From Desulfovermiculus halophilus DSM 18834 (lineage in GTDB: Bacteria; Desulfobacterota; Desulfovibrionia; Desulfovibrionales; Desulfothermaceae): a stretch of DNA of 64,000 nt. The position numbers and the translations under genes were made by a program. The DNA lies in contig NZ_KK211185.1 in assembly GCF_000620765.1 (NCBI RefSeq), positions 184,311-248,310 of the forward strand, read 5' to 3'. A model generated the notes under the pieces. The model ran no database searches and was not told the DNA's origin. It was given only the letters and a program-made list of their open reading frames with translations. This document shows, piece by piece, positions 33,174-41,304 of this stretch (position 1 is its first letter; each line of letters begins with the position of its first letter).

Positions 33174-34067
33174 TTAGAGGTGTGAAAAGACATCCTGGAG
33201 ATGATCAAGCCATATATCAGCGATAGTATTGTATTCAGCCGTTCCCTTGAGCACGGCTTCGGTCCTGATCCCTTTATCAGCCAGGATGGATTTCCAGGAA
33301 TCGGCACCGGGTCCAGCCATGTCATTGCGCACATGATCGCCGGCCACAGACATAAAGGGCATGAGATAGGCCGTATCTGTGCCCTTGTCCTCAATCCGGT
33401 CCAGAATATCCTCCAGGGAAGGCGAGCCTTCCACTGTGCCCACATACACATTGGGGTCTTCTTGCTGAAACGAATGGGCCATAGCCTGGTAAAAGGCATT
33501 GCTGGGATGGTGGGTCCCGTGTCCCATGAAGATCACGGCCTCACCAGCCTTCCTTTCCTCCGGGATAGTGTTCAGCATGGCATCCCTGACGGCGACAAGA
33601 TCCTGCGGGGCGGACAGGAGGGGATATCCGAGCAGGATTTTTTCAAAGCCGCAGGACATGGACTCGAAACCGGTAACGATGGACCTTAGGTCGTGAAACT
33701 CGGCTCCGGGGATGGTATGCAGGGATTGAACGGCCACATGCGTAAAGCCCTCATCCATCATCTTGGCCAGGGCCATTGCTGTCGAGTCGTAGTGTTTTCC
33801 TTTTTCGTTCAGCTTGTGCCGGATGATCCTGGACGTGTAGGCCCAGCGGACAGGGACCTGAGGAAAGGCCTTTTTGACTCTGGCCTCGATATTTTCAAAG
33901 GAAGCTTGGGCCTGGGGATAACTGGAGCCAAAGGCGACGAGCAGGATACCTCTTTTGTCTGGTTTTTTGTGTCCATGCGCATGGCCATGGGCCCATGCTC
34001 CGGGAGACAGAAACAAGCACAGGGATACCAGAATCACTAGCTGAAAAACCGTTTTTGTTTTTGGCAT
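33174..34067 (-). CDS. cbiK: Periplasmic sirohydrochlorin cobaltochelatase CbiK
   Basis: A 297-residue class II chelatase with an N-terminal signal peptide (LVILVSLCLFLSPGAWA) followed by a His-rich stretch HGHAHGHKK that may bind metal. Catalytic-domain signatures are GILLVAFGSSYPQAQ, VQSLHTIPGAEFHDL and VIFMGHGTHHPSN with the two metal-site histidines. Desulfovibrio vulgaris is known to have an exported CbiK beside a similar ABC transporter, thought to serve heme or metal handling rather than B12 synthesis alone. ATG 34067 follows AAGGAGG. This is the first gene after the cobalamin riboswitch and terminator, but the long-hairpin repeat intervenes. Confidence 0.92.
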   Translation of the reverse strand: MPKTKTVFQLVILVSLCLFLSPGAWAHGHAHGHKKPDKRGILLVAFGSSYPQAQASFENIEARVKKAFPQVPVRWAYTSRIIRHKLNEKGKHYDSTAMALAKMMDEGFTHVAVQSLHTIPGAEFHDLRSIVTGFESMSCGFEKILLGYPLLSAPQDLVAVRDAMLNTIPEERKAGEAVIFMGHGTHHPSNAFYQAMAHSFQQEDPNVYVGTVEGSPSLEDILDRIEDKGTDTAYLMPFMSVAGDHVRNDMAGPGADSWKSILADKGIRTEAVLKGTAEYNTIADIWLDHLQDVFSHL

Positions 34068-34098
34068 ACGAACCTCCTTCATAGGTAAGTCTTACTTC

Positions 34099-34371
34099 GG
34101 CTCTTCGACACAGAAAGTGGAATTGCATCTATAAAGAGTTTGCCGTCTCTTCTGTGTGCCGTGAGCGGCAGGCCCGCACATTTTCTTGGTCCCGCCACCC
34201 GGCACTCACGTGTATGATACGCTCACTCAAACAGAAAGTAGTGAACTGCACGTGAGTAGCCGGGAGGGGGCAGGGCTCCCCCTTTGGCGGGGCTTAGAAA
34301 ATACCGGGCCGAAAGTGGGCACACAGAAGAGACGGCAAACTCCAAAAATCCACAGGCTACGTCGAAGAACC
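34099..34371. repeat. Long-hairpin repeat, complete copy between riboswitch and cbiK
   Basis: A 273-bp element whose ends are near-inverted (GGCTCTTCGAC / GTCGAAGAACC). A perfect 25-bp inverted repeat of GAGTTTGCCGTCTCTTCTGT plus GTGCC lies just inside, then imperfect inner pairs (GGCCCG...TTTTCT...CCGCC and GGCACTCACGTG with its mate), so nearly the whole element can fold on itself. No open reading frame of note. Siblings are at 20366, 40393 and 63767. Confidence 0.85.
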
Positions 34372-34448
34372 CTTCCTTCTTAGCTGGAACAGGACACCGA
34401 GAGATATCTCTGTTCCCAGTTTCAGGGTGAAGCCGATGGGGAAAAGGC

Positions 34449-34489
34449 AAAAAAAATCCCTGGATCGAATCACTTCGATCCAGGGATTT
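34449..34489 (-). terminator. Intrinsic terminator of the cobalamin riboswitch
   Basis: On the minus strand a perfect 16-bp stem (AAATCCCTGGATCGAA / TTCGATCCAGGGATTT, loop GTGA) is followed by eight T. It lies about 60 nt downstream of the aptamer and before cbiK, the position expected for the expression platform of a transcription-terminating riboswitch. Confidence 0.88.
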
Positions 34490-34544
34490 CCCTTTTTATC
34501 CACCGGAAACGACTTGGAACGGATTCCAGCCACGGGAATCGACG

Positions 34545-34750
34545 TTCTGACATTCGCTTAGGCAGGTTTTCTGACTCCCGGATCATCCTCCAGCCGCGCC
34601 TTCCCCTCAGAATAGTTCTGAAAGTGGCTTCATGCGGCGTTCGTCCCCGGATACAGCGGCGGGCCCGTCCCTGACTTGCACAGGGTTCCCTTTTCAGCCT
34701 GTTGCCTGAATCTTCTAGCATAGAAATATTCAGGCAGTAAGCACCCAAGC
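34545..34750 (-). promoter_or_regulatory. Cobalamin riboswitch
   Basis: On the minus strand the aptamer shows the conserved order of a B12 element: GGGAACCCTGTGCAAGTCAG, then GGGACGGGCCCGCCGCTGTA, a long variable arm, and the B12-box GGGAGTCAGAAAACCTGCCT. It begins about 10 nt after the promoter and is followed by a strong terminator. It should shut off cbiK and the downstream transporter and corrin genes when adenosylcobalamin is plentiful. Confidence 0.93.
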
Positions 34751-34760
34751 TATTTTTTGG

Positions 34761-34789
34761 TGTATACCTTAAGCTGAATTGTCTGTCAA
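34761..34789 (-). promoter_or_regulatory. Promoter of the cobalamin operon
   Basis: On the minus strand TTGACA is followed after exactly 17 bp by TATACA, a near-consensus sigma-70 promoter. Transcription would start near 34754, just before the riboswitch aptamer. Confidence 0.82.
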
Positions 34790-34949
34790 CGCACCTCTCC
34801 AGGGATTATATGGTCTTGCATTACTCATCTCCATGTCCCGCGTATTTCGGGTGACAACGGTCAAATCATAGGTTAGGCAGTGGCGGCAATGCGTCCGTCC
34901 ATTACCGGTACGGATTTTACAAATTCAGAGATGACAGATTGGATGCCTC

Positions 34950-36659
34950 ATGAAAATACCAGCTTTCATTGTTGCAGGGACCCACAGCGGATGCGGGAAG
35001 ACCACAGTCACCTTAGGCCTGATGGCCGCACTGCGGGCGCGCGGCTATCGGGTCCAGCCGTTTAAGATCGGTCCGGACTTCATCGATCCCGGGCACCATG
35101 CCCGGATCACCGGCCGGGCCTCGCATAATCTTGACGGCTGGATCCTGGATCAAAGGACCAACCAGGAGATATTCGTCCGAATGCAGGAAGACGCGGATGT
35201 CCTGGTCGGAGAGGGGGTCATGGGCCTATTTGACGGTTTTTCTGCAACCGATGACGTGGGGTCCACGGCCCAGATGGCCAAATGGCTTGGCCTGCCGGTA
35301 CTGCTGGTTGTGGACGCCCGGTCCATGGCCCGTTCGGTGGCCGCTCTGGTCCAGGGATATACTGGTTTTGACCCGGTTCTCTCCTTTGCCGGAGTGCTGT
35401 GCAACCGGGTGGGCAGTCCGGGACATGCCCGGATTCTGCAAGAAGCTCTGGTGGCCGCCGGATCCCCGTCCTGCCTGGGCTGTCTGCCCCGTCAGGAGGA
35501 TTTGGCTATGCCCTCCAGGCACCTGGGGCTGTACACGGCCGATGATATGGCAGATGACGGGGACGTTCTCCCTGCTCTTATTCAATGGATTGAAGATCAT
35601 GTGCATGTGGACAGTCTTTTGAACATGACCGGAGGCCGGAGATTAGAGGACAGAGGACAGAAGACAGAGGTCAGAAGACAGAGGTCAGACGTCAGAAGTC
35701 GGATGTCGGATGTCAGAGGTCAGAATTCAGAGATCAGAGGACAGAGATCAGAGGTCAGAGATCAGAAGTCGGATGTCGGAGGTCAGAAGTCAGAGGACAG
35801 AGGACATAAGACAGAGGTCAGAGGTCGGAGGACAGAAGACAGAGGTCAGAAGACAGAGGGCCGAGGTCAGAAGTCAGAGGTCAGAAGTCAGAGATCAGAG
35901 ATCAGAAGACAGAGGTCAGAGGCTGGAGATGAGAAAACGGAGGTCAGAAGTCGAAGGGCGGGGAGTGGAGGAGGAAAGTCGGAGGACAGTTGGCAGGGAG
36001 CGAAAACAGATTTTCATCCCAAGGTGCGGATTGGTCTGGCCCGGGACCGGGCCTTTTGCTTCTATTATCCGGAGAACCTGCGGCTCTTGGAACAGGCCGG
36101 AGCCGAGCTGGTCCCTTTTTCTCCTCTCAGCGATGCACATCTTCCGGACAATGTACAGGGCATATATCTTGGCGGGGGATATCCGGAGCTGTATGCCGAC
36201 AAGCTGGCAGCAAACAGGAGCATGCGGGAGGAGCTCAAACGCTTTACAGCCCGAGGCGGGGCGGTATATGCGGAATGCGGCGGATTCATGTACTGCATGC
36301 AGAGCCTGGAGGATGTGCAGGGACACACGCATCCCATGCTTGGTCTGTTCCCCTTCCGGGCCCGGATGAATGCTCGCCTGCGGGCCCTGGGCTACCGGGA
36401 AGTACAGCTGCGCCGGGACTCCTTGCTCGGTCCGGCCGGCACCATACTCCGGGGGCATGAGTTCCACTATTCGTCCATACTCGAAGCGCAGGCCGAGGTC
36501 GAGCGGGTGTATTGCCTGCGGGGGCGAAAAGGAGGCGCCGAGACCCTGGAAGGCTATGCAGCGGGCAACGTTCTGGCCTCGTACGTCCACCTGCACTTTG
36601 CCTCCTGTCCCCGGGCAGCACAGAGTCTGGTCCGCTGCTGCCGGGCAAGCCCGGGATAG
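34950..36659 (+). CDS. cbiA: Cobyrinic acid a,c-diamide synthase CbiA with an in-frame tandem-repeat insertion
   Basis: The enzyme amidates the a and c side chains of cobyrinic acid. The N-terminal ATPase domain (residues 1 to about 225) has AGTHSGCGKTTVTLGLMAAL, FKIGPDFIDPGHH and EGVMGLFDG. The C-terminal glutaminase domain (about 350-569) has IYLGGGYPELYADKL, the nucleophile Cys in YAECGGFMY and GHEFHYS. Between them, residues about 231-347 are a low-complexity array of a heptapeptide like GQRSEVR encoded by a 7-bp DNA repeat. This makes the protein 569 residues instead of the usual 450-460. Both domains and the frame are intact, so I expect an active enzyme with a long, charged linker. It is divergent from the riboswitch operon. 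Confidence 0.93.
   Translation: MKIPAFIVAGTHSGCGKTTVTLGLMAALRARGYRVQPFKIGPDFIDPGHHARITGRASHNLDGWILDQRTNQEIFVRMQEDADVLVGEGVMGLFDGFSATDDVGSTAQMAKWLGLPVLLVVDARSMARSVAALVQGYTGFDPVLSFAGVLCNRVGSPGHARILQEALVAAGSPSCLGCLPRQEDLAMPSRHLGLYTADDMADDGDVLPALIQWIEDHVHVDSLLNMTGGRRLEDRGQKTEVRRQRSDVRSRMSDVRGQNSEIRGQRSEVRDQKSDVGGQKSEDRGHKTEVRGRRTEDRGQKTEGRGQKSEVRSQRSEIRRQRSEAGDEKTEVRSRRAGSGGGKSEDSWQGAKTDFHPKVRIGLARDRAFCFYYPENLRLLEQAGAELVPFSPLSDAHLPDNVQGIYLGGGYPELYADKLAANRSMREELKRFTARGGAVYAECGGFMYCMQSLEDVQGHTHPMLGLFPFRARMNARLRALGYREVQLRRDSLLGPAGTILRGHEFHYSSILEAQAEVERVYCLRGRKGGAETLEGYAAGNVLASYVHLHFASCPRAAQSLVRCCRASPG
35635..35990 (+). repeat. 7-bp tandem repeat array inside cbiA
   Basis: Some 50 imperfect copies of AGAGGTC-like 7-mers (AGAAGAC, AGATCAG and AGTCGGATGT variants) in tandem. 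Because 7 is not a multiple of 3, any frame reads the same heptapeptide Q-R-S-E-V-R-G and meets no stop. A short related tract follows ahcY at 47972-48004. Confidence 0.9.
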
Positions 36660-36756
36660 TGATCCTGTTCTGGGTCGGATTTTGACAAGATAGTCAAACA
36701 GGAGTACCTAAGTCTTGAAATGCATACGGGATGAAAAAACGTGTTACGAGGACGGC

Positions 36757-38046
36757 ATGATTTTTTTGCGCCTCACATACTGGCTGCTTGCCCTGATTGG
36801 TATCAGTGTTTTGTGTACTGGTTTGGATGCAGCCCCGGCATATGCTGCGGAGTTCGACTCCCCCCGCGAGCACCGCTTGGCCTACAGGGCACATAAGGAG
36901 CTGGAAAACGAGGATTACGAGGCGTGTCTCGATGTCCTCAGCTCCTATATCTCCGAGAACGAGTCCCCTGCGGCCACCCTGTTTGTCCTTCAAGCCCAAG
37001 CCCACAGCGGATTGGGGCAGGAGAGCAAAACCCTGGCAACCTATGCCCGGGCGGCAAAGCTGTATCCGGAAAACGAGCTCATTCTGCGCAACTACGCAGT
37101 GACAAGCCAGCAGGCCGGGCGCATGACCCAGGCGGCCCGCCTTTTTGAGCGGGCCCAGGCCCAGGGCGGGGATGCGGAGCTTTTGTACCAGGCCGGTGCA
37201 GCTTGGTTTCAAACCAAGCACTACTCCCGGGCCGCAAAGGTCATCCAGCAGTTGATCGCCCGGAGAGCAGAGCCCAAGATGGAGTGGGTGGAGCTCCTCG
37301 TCTATTCCCTGATCCAGGACAGGCAATGGAGACAGGCGGAAAACCAGTTGCGGAATCTGCTCCATGACCGTCCGGGCAATGCAGATCTATGGCGGATGCT
37401 GGCCCATATCCGCTCTGAACAGGGTGATCTGCTAGGAGCGGCCTCAGCATTGGAGCTGGCCTATGATATTGGGCATGCGGGGGCTAAAAAATGGAGAGAT
37501 GTGGCGTCCATGTACGCTTCCGCCGGCGTGCCCATGATGGCAGTCAGGGCCATGCGCAAGGGGATGGGGGAATCCCCGGAACCGGAGCTCTGCTGGCGGA
37601 TGGGCCGGCTCTATGCCCAGGCCCTGCGGACCGATGCGGCTGTGGAGTGGATGGACAAGGCCCTGGCCAGGGAGCGCAGGCCCGGCTGGCTCCTGGAGAA
37701 GGCCCAGATGCTGTATAGCCATCAGCGCTATGCGCACAGCAGAGAGGCGGCGACTGCGGCGGCAAAGGCCTATCCCGAGGTGCGGGGAGAAGCCTGGATG
37801 CTGGCCGGGTATGCCGCCTGGCAGAAGCAGGACTGGCAAACGGCAAAGGAGGCCTTTGCCCTGGCGGCAAAGGTGGAAGAGACTGCTTCCCGGGCTGCGG
37901 CCTGCCTGCAGACGGTGAATCGGATTCTGGAGTCCCAACACAAGATACGCATGGCGGATTCAAGCTCCGGTCGGCCCAGGATGGGTTCAGATGCAGAGAC
38001 CGGGGAAAGAGCTGGAGTAAACCAAAACCGGGATCATCACTCGTAG
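36757..38046 (+). CDS. Periplasmic TPR-repeat protein of a TonB2-type system
   Basis: A 429-residue exported protein. The signal peptide (LTYWLLALIGISVLCTG) is followed by about ten helical tetratricopeptide-like repeats with recurring A..L...G patterns such as ATYARAAKLYPEN and LYAQALRTDAAVEWMDKAL. In Vibrio-type TonB2 clusters a TPR protein accompanies TtpC, ExbB2, ExbD2 and TonB2, and the same set follows here, so it probably scaffolds the complex. The start at ATG 36757 has GAGGA at 6 nt; the frame is open to 36715. Confidence 0.78.
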   Translation: MIFLRLTYWLLALIGISVLCTGLDAAPAYAAEFDSPREHRLAYRAHKELENEDYEACLDVLSSYISENESPAATLFVLQAQAHSGLGQESKTLATYARAAKLYPENELILRNYAVTSQQAGRMTQAARLFERAQAQGGDAELLYQAGAAWFQTKHYSRAAKVIQQLIARRAEPKMEWVELLVYSLIQDRQWRQAENQLRNLLHDRPGNADLWRMLAHIRSEQGDLLGAASALELAYDIGHAGAKKWRDVASMYASAGVPMMAVRAMRKGMGESPEPELCWRMGRLYAQALRTDAAVEWMDKALARERRPGWLLEKAQMLYSHQRYAHSREAATAAAKAYPEVRGEAWMLAGYAAWQKQDWQTAKEAFALAAKVEETASRAAACLQTVNRILESQHKIRMADSSSGRPRMGSDAETGERAGVNQNRDHHS

Positions 38047-38054
38047 GACTGGAG

Positions 38055-38915
38055 ATGACAAACGCGGCGACAATGTTGATCAAGATGGTCAGAAATTGCA
38101 TCCATCGTATGGCCCTGAGCACCTTAATCCCTGGCGGCCGGGATGAAATGGGGATTTGGGGTCCTTTATGTGTATGTGGAGTGGGAGCAGCACTTTGCTG
38201 CGCACTGGCCAGCTTTTCTCCTGTTCAGGCCCAGGAAACGGACGCATCCATGCAAGAGGCCCTGCAGAAGCAGCAGGCCGTGCAGAAAGAAGTCCAAGCC
38301 TGGAGCGAGGAAAAGCGGGCCCTGGTTCAAGAGATCCTGTCTCTGCAGACAGAGAAGAAATGGCTGGAGCTGCAGAATACGCAGTATGCCGCCTACATTG
38401 AGCAGAAAAGACAGGCTGTTAAGCGCCTTGAAGACCAGGAGGAGGTGGCCAAAAGCCTGCGTATGGAGCTGGAGCCCTATCTTTCCGAGGTTGTCGCCAG
38501 GCTGGAACAGTTCGTTGAGAACGACCTTCCCTTCCTGCCCCAGGAACGAGAGGACCGGGTGAGGTTTATGCAGCAGTCTTTAACTGAACACGGGGTCAGC
38601 CTGGGCGAGCGTCTGCGCCGTGTTCTGGAAGCCTTGACTGTGGAGGCTCAATACGGGACTTCGGTGGATGTGCAGGACAGAAAACTCGAGGTGCAGGGAG
38701 TGAGCACCCAGGCTCAAGTGGTGCGTATCGGCCGGGTGGGGCTGTTTTATGTCACCCGGGATGGGAATACAGCCGGAATGTGGGATGCGCGGGCCCAGGG
38801 CTGGGCGCAGTTATCCCAGGACACGGCTAGAGAGCTGCGGAAAACCGTGGACATCATCCGGGAGCGTCGGGCGGCTGAGTTGGTAACGCTCCCGGTGGGA
38901 AAGCCCGAGGAATAA
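38055..38915 (+). CDS. DUF3450 coiled-coil periplasmic protein of the TonB2-type system
   Basis: A 286-residue protein whose mature part is a long coiled coil (about 60-150: MQEALQKQQAVQKEVQAW through KRLEDQEEVAKSLRMEL) followed by a small globular end with VVRIGRVGLFYVTRDG. DUF3450 proteins are regularly encoded just before a TtpC-like proton channel. The hydrophobic export segment (VCGVGAALCCALASF) starts at about residue 40, so the real start may be ATG 38148 rather than 38055; the earlier ATG has AGGA at 6 nt. The stop is 1 bp before the next start. Confidence 0.8.
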   Translation: MTNAATMLIKMVRNCIHRMALSTLIPGGRDEMGIWGPLCVCGVGAALCCALASFSPVQAQETDASMQEALQKQQAVQKEVQAWSEEKRALVQEILSLQTEKKWLELQNTQYAAYIEQKRQAVKRLEDQEEVAKSLRMELEPYLSEVVARLEQFVENDLPFLPQEREDRVRFMQQSLTEHGVSLGERLRRVLEALTVEAQYGTSVDVQDRKLEVQGVSTQAQVVRIGRVGLFYVTRDGNTAGMWDARAQGWAQLSQDTARELRKTVDIIRERRAAELVTLPVGKPEE

Positions 38916-38916
38916 A

Positions 38917-40392
38917 ATGATCGTACGAGCCGGTACACAAGGCATGCTGGGTGTTGTGCTGACGTTTTGCATTGTTCTCTCCTGGGGAGGGCCAGTCTGG
39001 GCAGTTCAGCCCGGTTCCTCGGAGGTGGAACAGATTATCGAGCAGCGGACTGGAGATATTCGGGATGAGGCTGCTGCAACCAGGGCCTTGTTGCAGAAAG
39101 ATAAGAAAGACCTTCAGGCCGCACATGCAGAACTGAAATCTTCGGTTGCAGATCTTCGGGCTGCCCTGGAAGACAAGAAGGATGCTTTCAGCGCGCTCGA
39201 AAAGGAAGAAGCTGCACTGAAGAACAAGCTCCAGTCCGAGCGGGAAGAGGTGGAGGAGGTTCAGGGCAGTCTGGTGACTGCGGCCAAGAACCTGGGGCAG
39301 GTTTTGACCAAAAGCCCCCTGGGGCCTCTGATGCCCGAGCAGCGGACGGACCTGGCAGAGATCACCCAGCGGCAGGAGCTGCCCGGGATGGACGAGATCC
39401 GCTCGGTGGTTGAGAGCAGTTTTGACCTCATGAAGCAAAGCGGGAACATCACCCGCTTCTCCGAATCATTTATTGATTCCGGGGGCACAGAGCAGGCCGG
39501 AACCTTGGTCCGCATCGGCGGTTTGAGTGCTTTGTACCAGACAGATGAGGACGCCGGTTACTTAAGGGCCGGCCCCGAAGGTCGGGAACTTGTGGCCGCC
39601 GGAGGAGAGCTGTCCTGGTGGAGCGAACGGAATCTGCGGGCATATATCGCCGCAGAACAGGAGACCGTCCCTTTGGATATCAGCAACGGCGCTGTTTTCG
39701 CCCAGATGTCTCGAGAACAGACCTGGGGGGAATGGGTTCGGGCCGGTGGCTTCCTGGTCTGGCCTTTGTTCGCAATAGCCGGGCTGGCCCTGATCCTGGT
39801 TGCGGAGCGTCTGATATTCATGATTCGGATCCGTTCCAATTCCGACCGGATCATGGAGCAGATAACCGAGCTGGCGGAAAAGAATGCCTGGAGCCAGTGC
39901 CGTGAGGTGTGCGTCCAGAACCGGCGTTCCCCATTGTGCCGAGTGATAGGCAAGGCCCTTGAACATGTTGGAGAAAGCCGACAGGTCGTGGAAAACGCCC
40001 TTCAGGAAGGAGTCCTGAGCCAATTGCCGCGGTTGGAGCGTTTCTTGCCCACCTTGAATGTACTGGCCGCCATTGCCCCTCTGCTCGGTCTGCTGGGCAC
40101 GGTGACCGGGATGATTTCCACCTTTCAGGCCATAACCGTCTTTGGCACCGGAGAGCCGAAAGTTATGGCCGGAGGAATCTCCGAGGCCTTGATCACAACC
40201 CAGATCGGTCTGGGGGTGGCCGTGCCCATCATGTTTCTGCATCATCTTCTGGATCGGCGGGTGGACAAGATTATCGGAGAGATAGAGGAGAAAGGCGCGG
40301 CCTTTTCCCTGCTGGTGCTGAGCAGGCAGGACCAGGAGGGTAAAGATAAAAACGCCGGGCTGGACCAGGAAAACCCAGAATCAGTCAAATAA
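38917..40392 (+). CDS. TtpC-like MotA/TolQ/ExbB proton channel with periplasmic coiled-coil domain
   Basis: A 491-residue protein. A signal segment (VVLTFCIVLSWGGPVWA) is followed by about 90 residues of coiled coil, a domain similar to the end of DUF3450 (LVRIGGLSALYQTDEDAGY) and a C-terminal ExbB/TolQ channel (about 270-470) with three membrane helices, including LNVLAAIAPLLGLLGTVTGM and EALITTQIGLGVAVPIMF. This architecture is that of TtpC, an essential part of TonB2 systems. It should use the proton gradient with ExbB, ExbD and TonB. The long-hairpin repeat begins one base after its stop codon. Confidence 0.85.
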   Translation: MIVRAGTQGMLGVVLTFCIVLSWGGPVWAVQPGSSEVEQIIEQRTGDIRDEAAATRALLQKDKKDLQAAHAELKSSVADLRAALEDKKDAFSALEKEEAALKNKLQSEREEVEEVQGSLVTAAKNLGQVLTKSPLGPLMPEQRTDLAEITQRQELPGMDEIRSVVESSFDLMKQSGNITRFSESFIDSGGTEQAGTLVRIGGLSALYQTDEDAGYLRAGPEGRELVAAGGELSWWSERNLRAYIAAEQETVPLDISNGAVFAQMSREQTWGEWVRAGGFLVWPLFAIAGLALILVAERLIFMIRIRSNSDRIMEQITELAEKNAWSQCREVCVQNRRSPLCRVIGKALEHVGESRQVVENALQEGVLSQLPRLERFLPTLNVLAAIAPLLGLLGTVTGMISTFQAITVFGTGEPKVMAGGISEALITTQIGLGVAVPIMFLHHLLDRRVDKIIGEIEEKGAAFSLLVLSRQDQEGKDKNAGLDQENPESVK

Positions 40393-40675
40393 GGCTCTTC
40401 GACACAGAAAGTGGAATTGCATATACAAGAGTTTGCCGTCTCTTCTGTGTGCCTTGAGCGGCAGGCCCGCACATTTTCTTGGTCCCGCCAAAAGGGGGAA
40501 ACCAGGCACTCACATGCATGATATGCTCAGTCCATCTGAAAGCAATGTCCATCATGTGAGTGCCTGGAGGGGGCAGGGATCCCCCTTTGGCGGGGCTTAG
40601 AAAATACCGGGCCGAAAGTGGGCACACAGATAGCGATGGCAAACTCCAAAAATCCACAGGCTACGTCGAAGAACC
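40393..40675. repeat. Long-hairpin repeat, complete copy between ttpC-like and exbB genes
   Basis: A 283-bp copy beginning with GGCTCTTCGACACAG directly after the TAA of the proton-channel gene and ending with GTCGAAGAACC 14 bp before exbB. The inner loop (CACATGCATGATATGCTCAG ... CATGTGAGTGCC) differs from the copies at 34099 and 63767 but keeps pairing, with compensating changes on both sides. Confidence 0.87.
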
Positions 40676-40689
40676 TCAAATAATGTCCT

Positions 40690-41301
40690 ATGCCCGAGAA
40701 TCTGCTTATTCAGGCTTGGTCCTTTTTGGACAGCGGTGGCGGTGTGATGCCGCCTCTGCTCGCGATCTCCGTCTGGATGTGGTGGCTCATTCTGCTCAAA
40801 GTCCTGGATTTTACCTCCTGGAGGCGTCAGGAGATGCCGGTCCGGGATATGTTGCGTACAGACAGGACCGTGTTTGGGGCGCCCTGGCAGAACAATATTC
40901 TGATCTTGGCCAGGCAGATGGGCAGAGATGTCCGCGGCATGGATGAAAACGAGTTCATTGAGCGGCTGGTCCGGCCGGAAGCCCGGAAGATAGATCGGCA
41001 TATAGAGACCATTCTCGTCCTGTCCAAGGCCGCACCTTTGCTCGGGCTTTTGGGCACTGTGTGCGGAATGATCTCCACTTTTGAGGTCATCTCCCTTTTC
41101 GGCACCGGAGAGGCAAAGCCGATGGCAGCTGGGATTTCCGAGGCCTTGATCACAACCCAAACCGGACTTTTGGTGGCCGTTCCAGGCCTGGTGCTGGGCA
41201 GTCTGCTGCAGAAGAGAGCCGAAGTGATCAAGGCCCGCATGCAGCGATTCTGTCTGTCTCTTGTCCGGCATCTGGACCTCAGCCAAACATCAGCGGAATA
41301 A
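40690..41301 (+). CDS. exbB: ExbB proton-channel subunit
   Basis: A 203-residue inner-membrane protein with three helices. The first is MPPLLAISVWMWWLILLKVL; the later pair contains SKAAPLLGLLGTVCGMISTF and ISEALITTQTGLLVAVPGL, the MotA/TolQ/ExbB signature. It forms the proton-driven motor with ExbD and TonB. ATG 40690 has no visible ribosome site, and the hairpin repeat ends just 14 bp upstream, so the native leader has probably been replaced. The exbD gene follows after 3 bp. Confidence 0.92.
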   Translation: MPENLLIQAWSFLDSGGGVMPPLLAISVWMWWLILLKVLDFTSWRRQEMPVRDMLRTDRTVFGAPWQNNILILARQMGRDVRGMDENEFIERLVRPEARKIDRHIETILVLSKAAPLLGLLGTVCGMISTFEVISLFGTGEAKPMAAGISEALITTQTGLLVAVPGLVLGSLLQKRAEVIKARMQRFCLSLVRHLDLSQTSAE

Positions 41302-41304
41302 ACC

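Noticed and set aside
36682..36710. Promoter before the TPR/TonB2 genes (TTGACA, then TACCTA)
   Set aside because: The -10 box is too poor to support it; only the -35 hexamer is convincing.
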